From NCBI GenBank assembly GCA_963682055.1, contig OY821742.1, positions 26,073,060 to 26,137,059 on the forward strand: 64,000 nt of DNA, written 5' to 3'. Under the pieces are notes generated by a model, which was given only the letters and a program-made list of their open reading frames with translations, made no database searches and had not been told where the DNA came from. A program made the position numbers and the translations under genes. The stretch's first letter is position 1. Every line of letters starts with the position of its first letter. This DNA is from Primula veris. Lineage: Eukaryota; Streptophyta; Magnoliopsida; Ericales; Primulaceae. This document shows, piece by piece, positions 41,899 to 52,966 of the stretch.

Positions 41899-42948
41899 TA
41901 TGTTGTATTCAAATTGGGGAGATCAGTTTGAAAATAGCAGTTTTTGTTATGGACATAACTTGTACATCCAAGTGTTCGATGAAATTTTGCAGCCACAAAT
42001 GCAACAACAAATCTTCGAAAACCAGTTAACGGAAACTCAGAGAAAGGAATTTGAGATACTGGAAGGAAACCAGAATCAAGTGTTCGAACGATCGAGGCTG
42101 CATGAGTCACAAGTTCACATTATCCCGGACCATATCCAACAATTGCCAAGCCACTACAATTACCAGAATGAGAACTCATAAGAGTTATATCAACATTCAT
42201 CGCCATTCATGTATGATAACACTTACAATCAACCTCCACACGCATTCAGTCCACATACAAACCACATATTTGGCACCCATATACCAGATCACCAACATCA
42301 GCCAAACCAAATGTCACCAAGCACAGCAATGTCATCCTATTCACCATACCACAATGTGCCTTGTTTTAGCCTATTACCATCTACACAACCACCGGAAAAC
42401 CCACCTCATTCATATCCACAACCCTTTTCTCCCTACAATTCATACGCCCAGCCACCCTCAAACACATTACAAAACCAGTTCATTTCTCAAATTTATGAAT
42501 CGACTTTTTCTCCAAATTATGCTCAGTACCCGCTCCATTTACCTGTGATGTAAGAGCCACAAATTGACTTCTTACCATCTCATACAACCCTAACAAATGC
42601 CCATCAAAATAATACAACTCACTACCAATATGCTACATACACTCCTCCACCAGAAAACACACCATATGAAGCCTCCTCAATATTCTTTACCAACCACTTC
42701 TAATCATGCCAGAATGCATTAAGATGGAGCAAATAAAGAACTGGAATAAAAAATTTGAAGAACAAAGACAAAAAATGAATGCCATTTTTAAGGACCATGC
42801 AGCGAAAATAGAGGACATTATTACAAGCATTCTTGAGAGAGAACAAGAAAAAGAGAGCGCTTGTTTTGAAAGAAAAGAAGATGCAGTAGCTGTAGAAGAT
42901 GATCTCAGCCCAACAAACACAATGATCTCCGAAAAATCAGCCAAGTGA
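41899..42948 (+). pseudogene. Broken Gln/Pro/His/Tyr-rich then coiled-coil ORF of unknown family
   Basis: One frame runs from ATG 41899 through stops at 42179-42181 and 42551-42553 to about 42700, then a shifted frame continues 42706-42948. The first part is Gln/Glu-rich (QMQQQIFENQL, TETQRKEFEI), the middle is low-complexity Pro/His/Tyr/Ser, and the last part is a charged coiled coil (WNKKFEEQRQKMNAIFKDHA). It sits where gag would be and could be a diverged gag or a captured host sequence. I do not recognise it. Confidence 0.5.
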
Positions 42949-43489
42949 TTCCTAAATCAACATTTAACGACAGTCGTTCCTGCATTTAATCTGGTTGAAG
43001 AGGTACCAGAAAAAGAACTGCTACATGACTCCATTGTAAGTAATGCAAATCAAGCGTGTAATGAAATAGTTGAACAGTCAGTTGAAGTCAATTTTAAGGG
43101 TCGTGGTGATATCCTATTGGAAAAAGACTATAAAGTGTTGAAAATGACAACAGAAGAGAACAGTTCCAATGAAAAAGAAGATGAATTAGGAGTAGAAAAT
43201 AATCAATTGTCCGATAAAATTCCACTTGAGGTTCTCTAGTGAAATCAGTCGAAAGCTCTTTACCTGCAACCGAACAGTTATGTATAACACCCCGTTTGCA
43301 TAAAACGTTCGAAGAAAGTTTGTTAGAAAAAGGAAAGAGCGTCACTTATTCCAGAACATGTAAAACAAAAGTTCAAGAGCCACTTCAAACAAAGAACCCG
43401 TAATCGTTGAAGATTCTTCGGGCGTTGGAAACGATAGTTCCAGCAAAAGAGATTTTCCTTACAAATTTGATCCGGGTGGGAATATAATT

Positions 43490-44713
43490 ATGAAACAAAA
43501 TCTGAACTTTCACATGCGAAGCCAAACAGTACAATATATTACTTTTGTGCATGGACATTCTTGTTGGGGAAGTACCGATGCTCGTCAAACATCGAAGATT
43601 AGTACTCAAGCTGGTGGAGGTCTGATGATTAAGGTTGTTATTGATAGGAAACTGGGTTTTCGAGTGGACTACGATGTCACAAGGAAATGGATTAATTACA
43701 AATCTCCTAGAATTGGTAGTGTAATGATTACTGGAAATGGTGTTTAAAGGATGAAACTGGGCATCTACTTGACTTTGTTGCAGATTATGCCTCTTGAGAA
43801 AAGTCTGGGTTTGTGAATAATATGAAGCCTTCTGCGATTTCTTCGATTATATTTGTAGACATGGGCCACGTTATTGTCGAAAGAGGAGAGGCAACAATTG
43901 ACCTTAATGCAGAATTGAAAAGGTTTAAGATAGACGCAATTCAGTTTAAAAGGGACGATTTCTCCAAAAATGAATATTCAATAGCCATATCTCATGCTAC
44001 AAAAATTCGCAAACTTTGTTTTGCATTCTTATTTTATTTGCGAATATTATTGATCTTGTCTTATCCAATTGGAGCATGTATTTCACATCCCCTGTTTCCA
44101 TCAGACTTGAGTTAGTTGATTTGCCAGAGCACCTAGTTTATATGCACTGGTGCTTGAACGACACTATTTTTATTCCGTGAGATATCTTCTTCGTGCAAAA
44201 TCCCTTACTTACTGGACAAAAGAGAGAGGTCAAAGTCATGTCTTAAAAGAATTGGTTCTGCTGTCCGGAAACATTTTAAAAGGAGGGTTTCTAGCTGCCG
44301 ATCCTGAAGAATCTGATAGGCTTTAAAATATTAAATTTGGCCTACATATGCTAACATTAAGGAGTCGATTACCGATCGGGGTATTTGATCGAATGACCAT
44401 TAGAAAATTTAGAAGGATAGGGGTACCAGATTACCTTTACCATTTCGACCCGGTTGAGAACAAAAGAATCACATCATATGCTAAAGTGACGCCGTATATG
44501 CCTGAACAACAAGGAAAGCTTGACATCAATCATTTGTCAGCTCACCACAAGATTATTTTGCTACTGGAAACTATAAATGAGTGTTTGGAGCTTCAAATTG
44601 TGGCGAAATCTTTGTCTCGAGTCTTTGACCGCACCTTGAGGGCAAGTGTTTCAAGTGGTGTGGAATATAATGAATCCGGACATAGGGCAAAAGAGAGAAA
44701 AGGAGTGGATTAA
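43490..44713 (+). pseudogene. Unrecognised broken ORFs in the 3' half of the non-autonomous element
   Basis: Three frames with ordinary protein-like composition: 43490-43747 (contains GGGLMIKVVIDRKLGFRVDY), 43813-44115 (IIFVDMGHVIVERGEATIDL) and 44348-44713 (DRMTIRKFRRIGVPDYLYHF, NHLSAHHKIILLLETINECL). They are separated by stops and frame changes; the last runs into the 3' LTR. No polymerase or integrase motif was seen. They may be remnants of one longer gene captured by the element. Function unknown. Confidence 0.45.
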
Positions 44714-45051
44714 GTAATTTCTACGGTCAAAGTTAATTCGGGGTTAAAATGAGAGATTAGAAACCTGGTTGATTTTAGTGCAACTAATGAAAACTCTAGG
44801 GGTCTGTTAGTAACTTTATTAGATAGAATAAATAAAGAGGTTCTGTATTGCTTAAAATTATGAAAAAATGATGAAAATTTCTGTTATCTGTATTTTATAT
44901 TAAGTTTTACATTCCAGTATTTAAATTCTACAACTTTCCCTTATCAATTAAATAGAAAATTTGCCTAAAAAAAATTGTGTTATTTATGTGAATTGGGTCA
45001 TATTGTTCATTTTCTTGTTTTATCGGATCTGAAGTAAGGTGGTTCCTTACA
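44666..45051 (+). repeat. 3' LTR of the non-autonomous element
   Basis: Begins TATAATGAATCCGGAC (one change from the 5' copy) and ends GGTTCCTTACA before GTCGC. Sequence just upstream (GTGGTGTGGAA) is only a weak polypurine tract. Confidence 0.88.
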
Positions 45052-45056
45052 GTCGC

Positions 45057-46060
45057 AAACTGTGACGGTTCTATAGTCTTCACTCTTCCGTGTATCTTTG
45101 TGTTTTGATTTGTTGATGTCATGTGCGTTCTTTTAAGGTTTTCTGGTTGGGTATTACCAGAAGTTTATATTGCGTTAGTTTCTGCACAATTATTTTATGG
45201 GGTTTAAGAGGTATCTTAAACCAAAAATAAATATGCTTTGTTACTGATCAGCTTCATTATGATGAAAGAGAGTTGTAATATCAAATATGCTTTGTATTGC
45301 TATAGCTTTTGCTTGTGGGGATTCAATCACATAATTTTCAACCATCTAATTTCCATGCCACTATTCGCCTAGCAGATTAGTTTATTTCCTTGAGAAACAT
45401 GAGGTGGTACAAAATTTTACCTGTTTAGGAATTTTGGAAGAATTTTCCTGATTCTTTGTAAATATGTAAGTGCTGGTGTCGATATGATAGACTGGAAAGT
45501 GCAATGACAAACTAATAGTTCCGGTTTAGTAATCTTTACAATTTATTATCAAAAACATTCAAACCTATACAAAAAATGCAATAATTTGAAATTGAAGGGT
45601 TAAAATGTAATGATTGGTAAATATTTTGGATTTAAACTGTTTGTTCTTCAAATTTGAAGGACGTAATGGATTAAAAAAAAACTTTTACAAAAATACAAGT
45701 TTTGTCCCTACTTATTTTCTACGGGTGTAAAGTTCTCCTGTGAGTCTGTGACCCAATAGTTTATTTTGATTTGCAATTTGATTCCTGAGTTTTGATAAAA
45801 TAGACAGTCATTCCATTCCACGTTAAAAGTTTCAAATTTTCCTTATTTGGTGCAAAGCTGCAACAGAGGCGGGAATAAGGCATCTGTTTAGATTATATTC
45901 ACGAGGCTTTAATCTGCTCCACTTTTGTAGTCAACACTGAGCGGAACTAAATCAGAAAAAAAGTAAATTAAAGTCGTATTGAAGTTACAAGTCGTACTTG
46001 TGATGTACGATCAAGATCAAATTTGGAAAACAGGTCTGAGAAAAGACGCACTCTTTGTAT
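45057..46060. other. Spacer between the non-autonomous element and the gypsy element
   Basis: AT-rich. Includes duplicated segment copy 2 (45295-45540). No gene recognised. Confidence 0.5.
45295..45540 (+). repeat. Duplicated segment, copy 2 (downstream of the GAUT11-like gene)
   Basis: Same orientation as 37327-37575. It lies beyond the non-autonomous LTR element, so the duplication probably predates that insertion. No GAUT exon remnant was found around it. Confidence 0.75.
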
Positions 46061-46065
46061 ATAGA

Positions 46066-48113
46066 TGTCACGCCCCAAATTCCATAAACACGGATATCGA
46101 GTCATGACCTTTTTAAATAAAAGGAAAATGAAACCTGTTGGTACAAAATTAAAAATTTTAAAAGAAAAAGACTTGCGAGCTAAAGGAATAATAAATCAAT
46201 TTAATAAAAGTGTTTGCCAAATGCGGCTACAAGATGAGATAAAATAAACGAATGAAATTGTCCGTAGGCTACAATCTCAAAAGATAATATAAATGAAAAG
46301 AAAGCGGAATCCCCGAGCCCATGTGATGTCTTGCTAAAGCTTTTAACCAAAAGCCTCAGCCTATAATGTACCTGAACAACAAAATTTGTAACGGTGAGTC
46401 CCACGCACATAACTAGACGGGACGGCACCACAAATACCGTCACTCCATCCCATAAATGCAAGAGCTCACAAATTTTACAACTACGATAATCGACGTATAA
46501 AAGAAAATATAATAACATTCTACAACGGGATAAATTAAATAAATTAAATAACGTCTACACAAATCTAAAGCAAACATGGACCTCTCATGCCACCTACCCC
46601 AGTCCGTAAGGTAGGTCATTCCCTATCCCCTCGGCCGTCTTCTGTCCCCGGAATTAGGAAGAGACAGAGACCATTGCTAACATAAAAGTAGATTTAAAGT
46701 GCGCACTTGGACCTCTCATGCCACTCGTCCCAGTCCGTAAGACGAGTCATTCCATATCCCCACGGCCGTCTTCTGTCCCCGGAATTAGAAAGAGACAGAG
46801 ACCATTGCTAATGTATCAATATTAAGGCCTCGGCCAATAATATTATACTATTCATATAACACAATCTCATACGTATAAATATTAAGGCATCGGCCAATAA
46901 TATTATACTATTCAAATAACACCATCTCATACGTCACTTAACGTAATACAACATAATCCAAAAACATAGGTGCTAGATTCACAACTAGCCAAACAAGTCT
47001 AATCAACATAAAAACTCATTCAGGCATTTTAACAAACACCTTGTATGCGCAACATAAAACTCATCTTTATTCAACAATAATTTACCCAATTCTATCAACA
47101 ACCATAATAATACATAATCAACGCATATAATACGCAACCCAATAATATTATCATTAATCCGAAATCAAAAGACTAAATCCACAACTAATCCAAAATCAAA
47201 TAAGTGAATTAAAAATATAACAACTAAACCCCAATTAACAAATTAAGAACATAATTAATATAAAAGGCAAAAAACCCCCAATTTATACTAAACGTAAAAC
47301 TTAATCCTAACATACACTCTCGTCTAGTCGCAATGGATAACCCCCGTTACTTTAGCGTGTAGAGGAGATGCTTCCGATAAGAACCCGCTAACGATGGTTT
47401 CCTCCTCCTCTTCTTCTTCTTCTTCCTTTTCTCTCTTTTCTCTCTTTTTCTCTCTTGTGTTTGGCTGGTTTTAGGTTTGTTTTTGAAATAAGTGGGCTGA
47501 TTTTTGGTTTAGAAAAAACTGTTTTTAGATAGTTTGTGGTAACGAACTATTTGGTCCCCAAAGTTCTAAAAGCTAACTCTTAATCCAAAAATATTAATAA
47601 ACTACTCAATAATACAAATCTTTAGAAACAAACCTATTGGGTCCTTTTTATTAATAAAAATAGTAACAGGTTTTTAAAATAAAGTTTTTCGGAAGAGTTT
47701 CGGTTTTTGGCTAAAAATTAGTCGAGTGACCGGTTTTTAGTAAAATTTTGAATAAAACGTTTTTGGATAAATTAAATCATAATTAAAATTACTTATAAAA
47801 ATACGGGATGTTACAACTAACCCTCCTTAAAAGAATTTCGTCCCGAAATTTCCTCTCTAAACAATTATACCAAGAAATGATAAACGTACAATAAGACCAT
47901 AAGAATTTAAACGCTCAATTCGTGTCATAATAAAAATAAAATAAAATACGCATGGTTCACAACCCGTAACAACTCCATAACATAAACACATGAACAATAT
48001 GTAATAATCTCAAATAAGGTAATCACCTATATGCAATATCAAACATAATAAAAGACAACTCTGTAAACTATAGGCATTACAACTAAAATAAACTCCAAAC
48101 TCTTGGCGTTACA
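46066..48113 (-). repeat. 3' LTR of the gypsy chromovirus
   Basis: 2048 bp, TGTCACGCCCC...TTACA. An internal tandem pair (about 46575-46810) carries two hairpins, and a second tandem pair of about 60 bp starts near 46822. Confidence 0.95.
46575..46815. repeat. Tandem pair of hairpin units in the gypsy 3' LTR
   Basis: Two units of about 130 bp. Unit 1 hairpin: ACCTACC (46592-46598) / GGTAGGT (46610-46616). Unit 2 hairpin: ACTCGTC (46723-46729) / GACGAGT (46741-46747). Both have the same 11-nt loop CCAGTCCGTAA. Four of seven stem pairs differ between units, each with the matching change on the other arm. Each hairpin is followed by a conserved CGGCCGTCTTCTGTCCCCGG segment. Confidence 0.88.
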
Positions 48114-48128
48114 ACCCTTCCCCGATAA
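48114..48128 (-). other. Polypurine tract of the gypsy element
   Basis: The minus strand reads ATCGGGGAAGGGT directly before the 3' LTR. Confidence 0.75.
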
Positions 48129-48157
48129 AGAAATTTCGTCCCGAAATTAGAATGCAT

Positions 48158-48607
48158 CTAAAGAAAAGTATCTAAAGAAAAGTCGAGATTAGGATATTTC
48201 CTCTTCATCTCATCCTCGCGTTCCCAACTTGCCTCCTCGGCCCCGTGGTGTTTCCAAACCACCTTTACCAGTCTAATAGTATTTCCTCGAAGTTCCTTTT
48301 CTTGCACATCGATAATCCTCATAGGTCCCACTTCGTAGGTCACATCCGCACTAACCTCAATGTCCTCAAAGTCCACCACGTGTGAAGGGTCGTGGTGATA
48401 CTTTTTCAACATTGACACATGGAAAACCGGGTGAACCCCCGCCAACTTTGGTGGTAAGTCCAACCGATATGCAACTTCTCCAGCTCGGTCTACGATCTCA
48501 AATGGTCCGATAAATCTCGGGCTCAACTTTCCTTTAGAGCCAAACCTCATAATCCCCTTCCTTGGTGAAACTCGCAAAAATACTTGATCCCCCTTTTCGA
48601 ACTCCAA
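48158..48607 (-). pseudogene. pol: C-terminal GPY/F module and chromodomain of the gypsy chromovirus
   Basis: In frame with the integrase. It has GDQVFLRVSPRKG, LSPRFIGPFEIVDRAGEVAY (the GPY/F-type module) and HPVFHVSMLKKY, followed by the chromodomain: VGPMRIIDVQEKELRG, LVKVVWKHHGAEEASWERE, then YPNLDF. Chromodomains in this group are thought to bind histone marks and guide integration to heterochromatin. The natural C-terminal stop is at 48158-48160. Confidence 0.88.
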
Positions 48608-48664
48608 AGGTCTCCTTCTCTTATCCGCATAACTCTTTTGCCTACTTCGGGCCGTCTCAAGCCT

Positions 48665-49924
48665 TTATCGAATCAACTTAATCTTTTCTGTCGTTTCTTG
48701 AACCAATTGCGGTGCTAACATTTCCGCTTCTCCCACCTCGGTCCAACACACCGGAGACCTACACGGCCGCCCGTATAAAGCCTCGAAAGGTGCCATGCCA
48801 ATACTAGCTTGAAAGCTATTATTATACGCAAACTCCACTAAGGGTAGATGGCTCTCCCACCCTCCCTTGAAGTCATTCGCACATGCGCGCAACATATCCT
48901 CTAGCACTTGGATAGTCCGCTCCGATTGTCCATCCGTTTGGGGATGGAACGCCGTACTCATTGTCAACTTGGTCCCTAAGGCATTTTGCAATGCGCCCCA
49001 GAACCTCGACACAAACCTCGCGTCTCGATCCGATACTATCGAAATCGGCACCCCATGAAGTCTAACAATTTCCTTAATATACTTCCGTCCCAAGATTTCC
49101 ACCGAATTCGTCATCTTAATCGCAATGAAGTGTGCGGATTTGGTCAAACGGTCGACCACAACCCACACAGCGTCATTCCCACTTACCGATCTAGGTAAGT
49201 TGGTCACAAAGTCCATTGCTATCCTTTCCCACTTCCATTCCGCTACCGGTAAGGGTTGGAGCATACCCGCCGGCCTTTGGTGTTCCGCTTTCACTTGCTG
49301 GCAAGTTAGACACCTGCTAACATATGAAGCTACATCTCGTTTCATTCCGGGCCACCAAAACTGTCTTTTCGCATCATGGTACATTTTCGTCCCGCCGGGA
49401 TGAACGGCTAATCGGGAGTGGTGAAACTCCTTTAATACCTCGTTCCTCATGTTTTCTTTCACATAAGTCCTTCTCTTAAAGCGTAGTCCTCCATCGGTTC
49501 CTTTCGTCCAACCCTCTAATCCTTCGCTCGAACTTATCTGTTTCTCAAAGTTCTCCACTTTCTCGTCCCCATCTTGCGCTTCCAAAACCCTACTCACAAG
49601 TTCCGGTTGTACCACTATCGTGTACAAAGTCCCCACATTAACCTGTCCCAATTCCAAGTCAAACTCGTTCACTTTTCCCATCATCCTCCATTCGTCGATC
49701 GCCACATGCGCTAAGGTCGCATGGGACTTTCGACTCAAACCATCCGCCACTACATTGGCCTTTCCCGGATGATAGTGCAAGTCATAGTCGTACTGTTCCA
49801 GATATTCCATCCATCGTCGTTGCCGCATATTTAGATCACGTTGGGTAAAGATATGCCCTAAGCTCTTGTGATCCGAGAACACTTCGAACTTTTCCCCGAA
49901 CAGATAATGCCTCCATATCTTCAA
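48665..49924 (-). pseudogene. pol: RNase H end and integrase of the gypsy chromovirus
   Basis: The same frame resumes after the TGA. RNase H continues ([27 protein letters not shown]). The integrase zinc domain reads [20 protein letters not shown] ... CLTCQQVK, and the core has [23 protein letters not shown] and [14 protein letters not shown] with the catalytic glutamate. The block ends at TAA 48665-48667 after EKIKLIR, again explained by a single C-to-T change of a Gln codon. Integrase joins element cDNA to the host genome. Confidence 0.92.
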
Positions 49925-49990
49925 CGCATGAACTATTGCCGCTAGTTCTAGGTCATGAGTCGGATAGTTCTTTTCGTGAATCTTTAGTTG

Positions 49991-51949
49991 TCACGAAGCA
50001 TATGCGATAACCTTTCCGTCTTGCATCAAGACACAACCCAAACCTTCCTTCGAAGCATCGCAATACACTTGATAACTCTTCCCTTGCTCGGGAATAACTA
50101 GTATGGGAGAACTAGTCAACCGCTTCTTGAGCTCTAAGAAACCTTTCTCGCAAGCCTCACTCCACACGAACTTCACCCCCTTCTTAGTAAGGTAAGTCAT
50201 TGGAGTCGCTAACTTCGAGAAATCCTTGACGAACCGTCGATAGTACCCAGCTAAACCCAAGAAACTTCGAATCTCGAACATATTTTTAGGTTGTGTCCAA
50301 TTCGAAACCGCCTCAATTTTCGTCGCGTCCACCTTTACCCCTTCTTCCGAGATCACATGCCCAAGAAATTTCACCTCATTTAGCCAAAACTCACATTTGC
50401 TAAATTTTCCGTAAAGTTGGTGCTCTCTCAACGTGATCAGTGCTAGATGGAGATGCTCCTCGTGTTCCTCTCTTAAACTCGAGTAAATCAAGATATCGTC
50501 GACGAAGACCACCACAAACTTGTCGAGATACTCCTTAAAGATTCGGTTCATTAACTCCATAAATGCCGCCGGTGCATTAGTTAACCCAAATGGCATGACC
50601 ACAAACTCATAGTGACCATACCGGGTCCTAAAGGCCGTTTTTGGAATATCCTCATCCTTCACCCTCAATTGGTGATAGACTGATCGCAAGTCGATTTTTG
50701 AAAAGAACGTCGCTCCTTTCAGTTGGTCAAACAAATCGTCAATTCGAGGTAATGGGTACTTATTCTTAATAGTCACCCTATTTAGCTTTCTATAGTCGAT
50801 GCACATCCTCATCGACCCATCATTCTTTTGCACAAATAAGGCCGGTGCCGCCCACGGTGACGTACTCCGCCTAATAAACCCCTTCTCTAGCAGTTCTTCT
50901 AACTGCTTACTTAACTCTTTCAACTCTGCTGGTGCCAAACGGTATGGGGAAATGGCTATGGGTGCTGTTCCCGGTACCAAGTCGATAGAAAAATCTAACC
51001 CTCTTTTCGGTGGTAACCCCGGTAGATCCTTCGGAAACACATCTCTAAAGTTGTCCACTACGTGTGGCCACATTTCCACTTCCTCATCGTTATCCACTAT
51101 CGAGAGACTAGCCAAAAGACAAGACAGGTTGCCCACAACCCGCTTGGAATAAGAAGGAATAGAAGAAAGGGTAGCGTCCCTTTCTCCACGAAAGAACACC
51201 TCATCTCCGGATGAAGTCGTAAGGAAAATTTTTCGCCCAACACAATCGATGAAAGAGTTGAAATGAACCAACCAGTCCATTCCAAGTATCACGTCGAATC
51301 CCGACATCTCTATAACAACTAAATCATATATAAATACGTGGTCCGCGACCACCATCTCACAAGACCGACACACTCGGTCCAACACAACTCGACCCCCAAC
51401 AGGAGTCTCTACAATGATCGGGTTCTCTAGTACCCCAATTTCTAACGATATAGACTCCACTAGACTTCTAGATATAAAAGAACGCGAAGCTCCGGTATCG
51501 AAAAGAACATGTGCCCAAGATGAGCACACAAGAACCATACCTTGTACATTTGCCGGATCTCCTTGGTTTGGCAATTGTGGCAAGGCAAATAGACGAGCTT
51601 GGGCGGGTGGGTTTCCTTGCGGTCCTCGATTTCCCCCATGATTTCCTCGGTTTCCCGGGCCTTGATAGCCTCCACGGTAGTTCCCACGGTTCCCCCCTCC
51701 TTGGTGGTTACCTCGAAACCCTCCCCCTTGGTTCCCAGGTATTTGGTATTGTGGTACGAATTCCGGTCCTCTTGGTGGTGGTGGTGGCAACCTAGGTTGG
51801 TTAAATGGCCGGTTGGTGTCGATTCTTCCTTGTCCCAAGGTACAGACTCTTGCCGTATGTCCAAACCGATCGCATGTCCTACATCGGACTCTAGGACACT
51901 CGTATTGTCGATGGTTCACATCTCCACAAGTGAAACACGCTCTCTTCAT
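49991..51949 (-). pseudogene. pol: Zinc knuckles, protease and reverse transcriptase of the gypsy chromovirus
   Basis: In frame with gag (the frame is open from 51997). Two zinc knuckles, [14 protein letters not shown] and [14 protein letters not shown], at the N-terminus, then a Gly/Pro/Asn-rich linker, aspartic protease [10 protein letters not shown] near residue 148, and RT with [46 protein letters not shown] and the catalytic [11 protein letters not shown]. RNase H starts [20 protein letters not shown] and is cut by TGA at 49991-49993, consistent with a CGA (Arg) codon changed by C to T. The listed Met is only the first in-frame Met after the gag stop. Confidence 0.92.
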
Positions 51950-51997
51950 TATGGCGTTGGTTGGTAGGGGGTTAAAACCCCTATCTCCTCTTCCCTG

Positions 51998-52966
51998 TTA
52001 TTGAAACCGCGAATTATTCGCCATATCCCATGTCCGCTTCTTCTCTTCCCTCAGAGCATTTCCGGTTTTTGATTTTTCTGAGATTCTCTTGCTATGGAGT
52101 AGAGCTCCTTCCACAGCTTGAGATGATTTTACCAACTCATTATAGTTGACATGGCGGGCCGATGCCAATTGCAATGAGATGGTCGGGTTCAGCCCCTTCA
52201 TGAACCTCCTACACTTTTCCGCACCCCCTAGAACCGAGTTTGGGGCATACCTCAAGAGTGAGGTAAACTTTAGCTGGTATGCTTGAACGGTCATACCCCC
52301 TTGATATAGTTCATCGAACCGCCTCCTCATTTTATCCTTATAAGAGTCGGGAAGAAACTGTCGATTGAACAATTCGATGAATTCATTCCAGTCGATGTTG
52401 GTTAAGTCGTAAGTATCCACGATTCCTAACCACCACTTCCGTGCTTCACCCTTTAGGTGAAACTGGACCATATTCACCCGTTGTTCCCCATCTACGATAC
52501 CCGCTGCCGACAAGTACTTCTCCATTTCATCCACCCATCCCTCAGCTATGGATGGTTCACCTACCCCATCGAAGGTCAGAGCCCCCAATCGGGTGAAGTT
52601 AAGCAATCCATTGTTGCTTGAACTCCCAACTTGTGCATTCTGCACCATCATTTGCACCACCTTCTGAAGGTCGGTCATCACTTGATTAGCATTAACCGTT
52701 TCCGGTTCAGGTGCAAAAGTCTCTTCTTCTTCCACATTCACTTCCTCATATTCATTCTCAACCTCGGGTTGCTCAGGTGGTGGGGCATTAGTGTTACCTC
52801 TTCCCCTACGACCTCTAGCAGCCCTTCCCCCTCTAGTTGCTCCCCGCCCCCTTGGAGCTCTTCTTCCTCTTCCATTTGTCCTACCTTGGGTGGCCGCACC
52901 GCTTGACGGTGATGCGCCCCCGCGTGTAGCTGGTCCCCTTCCACTAGTCCTTGTGGTAATTGCCAT
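51998..52966 (-). pseudogene. gag: Gag of the gypsy chromovirus (first 322 codons)
   Basis: Structural polyprotein. ATG at 52966 (MAITTRTSGRG) is followed by an Arg/Gly-rich N-terminal stretch (about 8-60), an acidic Glu-rich linker (about 68-88) and the retrotransposon Gag core (GEARKWWLGIVD near 175, NEFIELFNRQFLPDS, QGGMTVQAYQLKFTSLLRYA). It ends at a TAA at 51998-52000, after which the same frame stays open through the zinc knuckles. The stop most simply reflects a Gln codon changed by C to T. Without suppression of this stop no Gag-Pol can form. Confidence 0.9.

Larger units (their letters stand above)
41440..45051 (+). mobile_element. Non-autonomous LTR retrotransposon (LARD-like), 3.6 kb
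   Basis: LTRs 41440-41840 (401 bp) and 44666-45051 (386 bp) are direct repeats with several differences; ends are TGTAATG (TATAATG in the second copy) and TTACA. A perfect target duplication GTCGC lies at 41435-41439 and 45052-45056. A tRNA-Met primer site TGGTATCAGAGA lies at 41843-41854, setting plus orientation. No protease, integrase or reverse transcriptase motif is present inside; instead there are several broken frames of unknown type. It must have moved using another element's enzymes. Confidence 0.88.

Noticed and set aside
51414..52004. Several plus-strand frames opposite the gypsy zinc-knuckle and protease region
   Set aside because: Overlap a clear Pol frame on the minus strand and have biased Gly/Pro/Trp composition from the Gly/Asn-rich linker.
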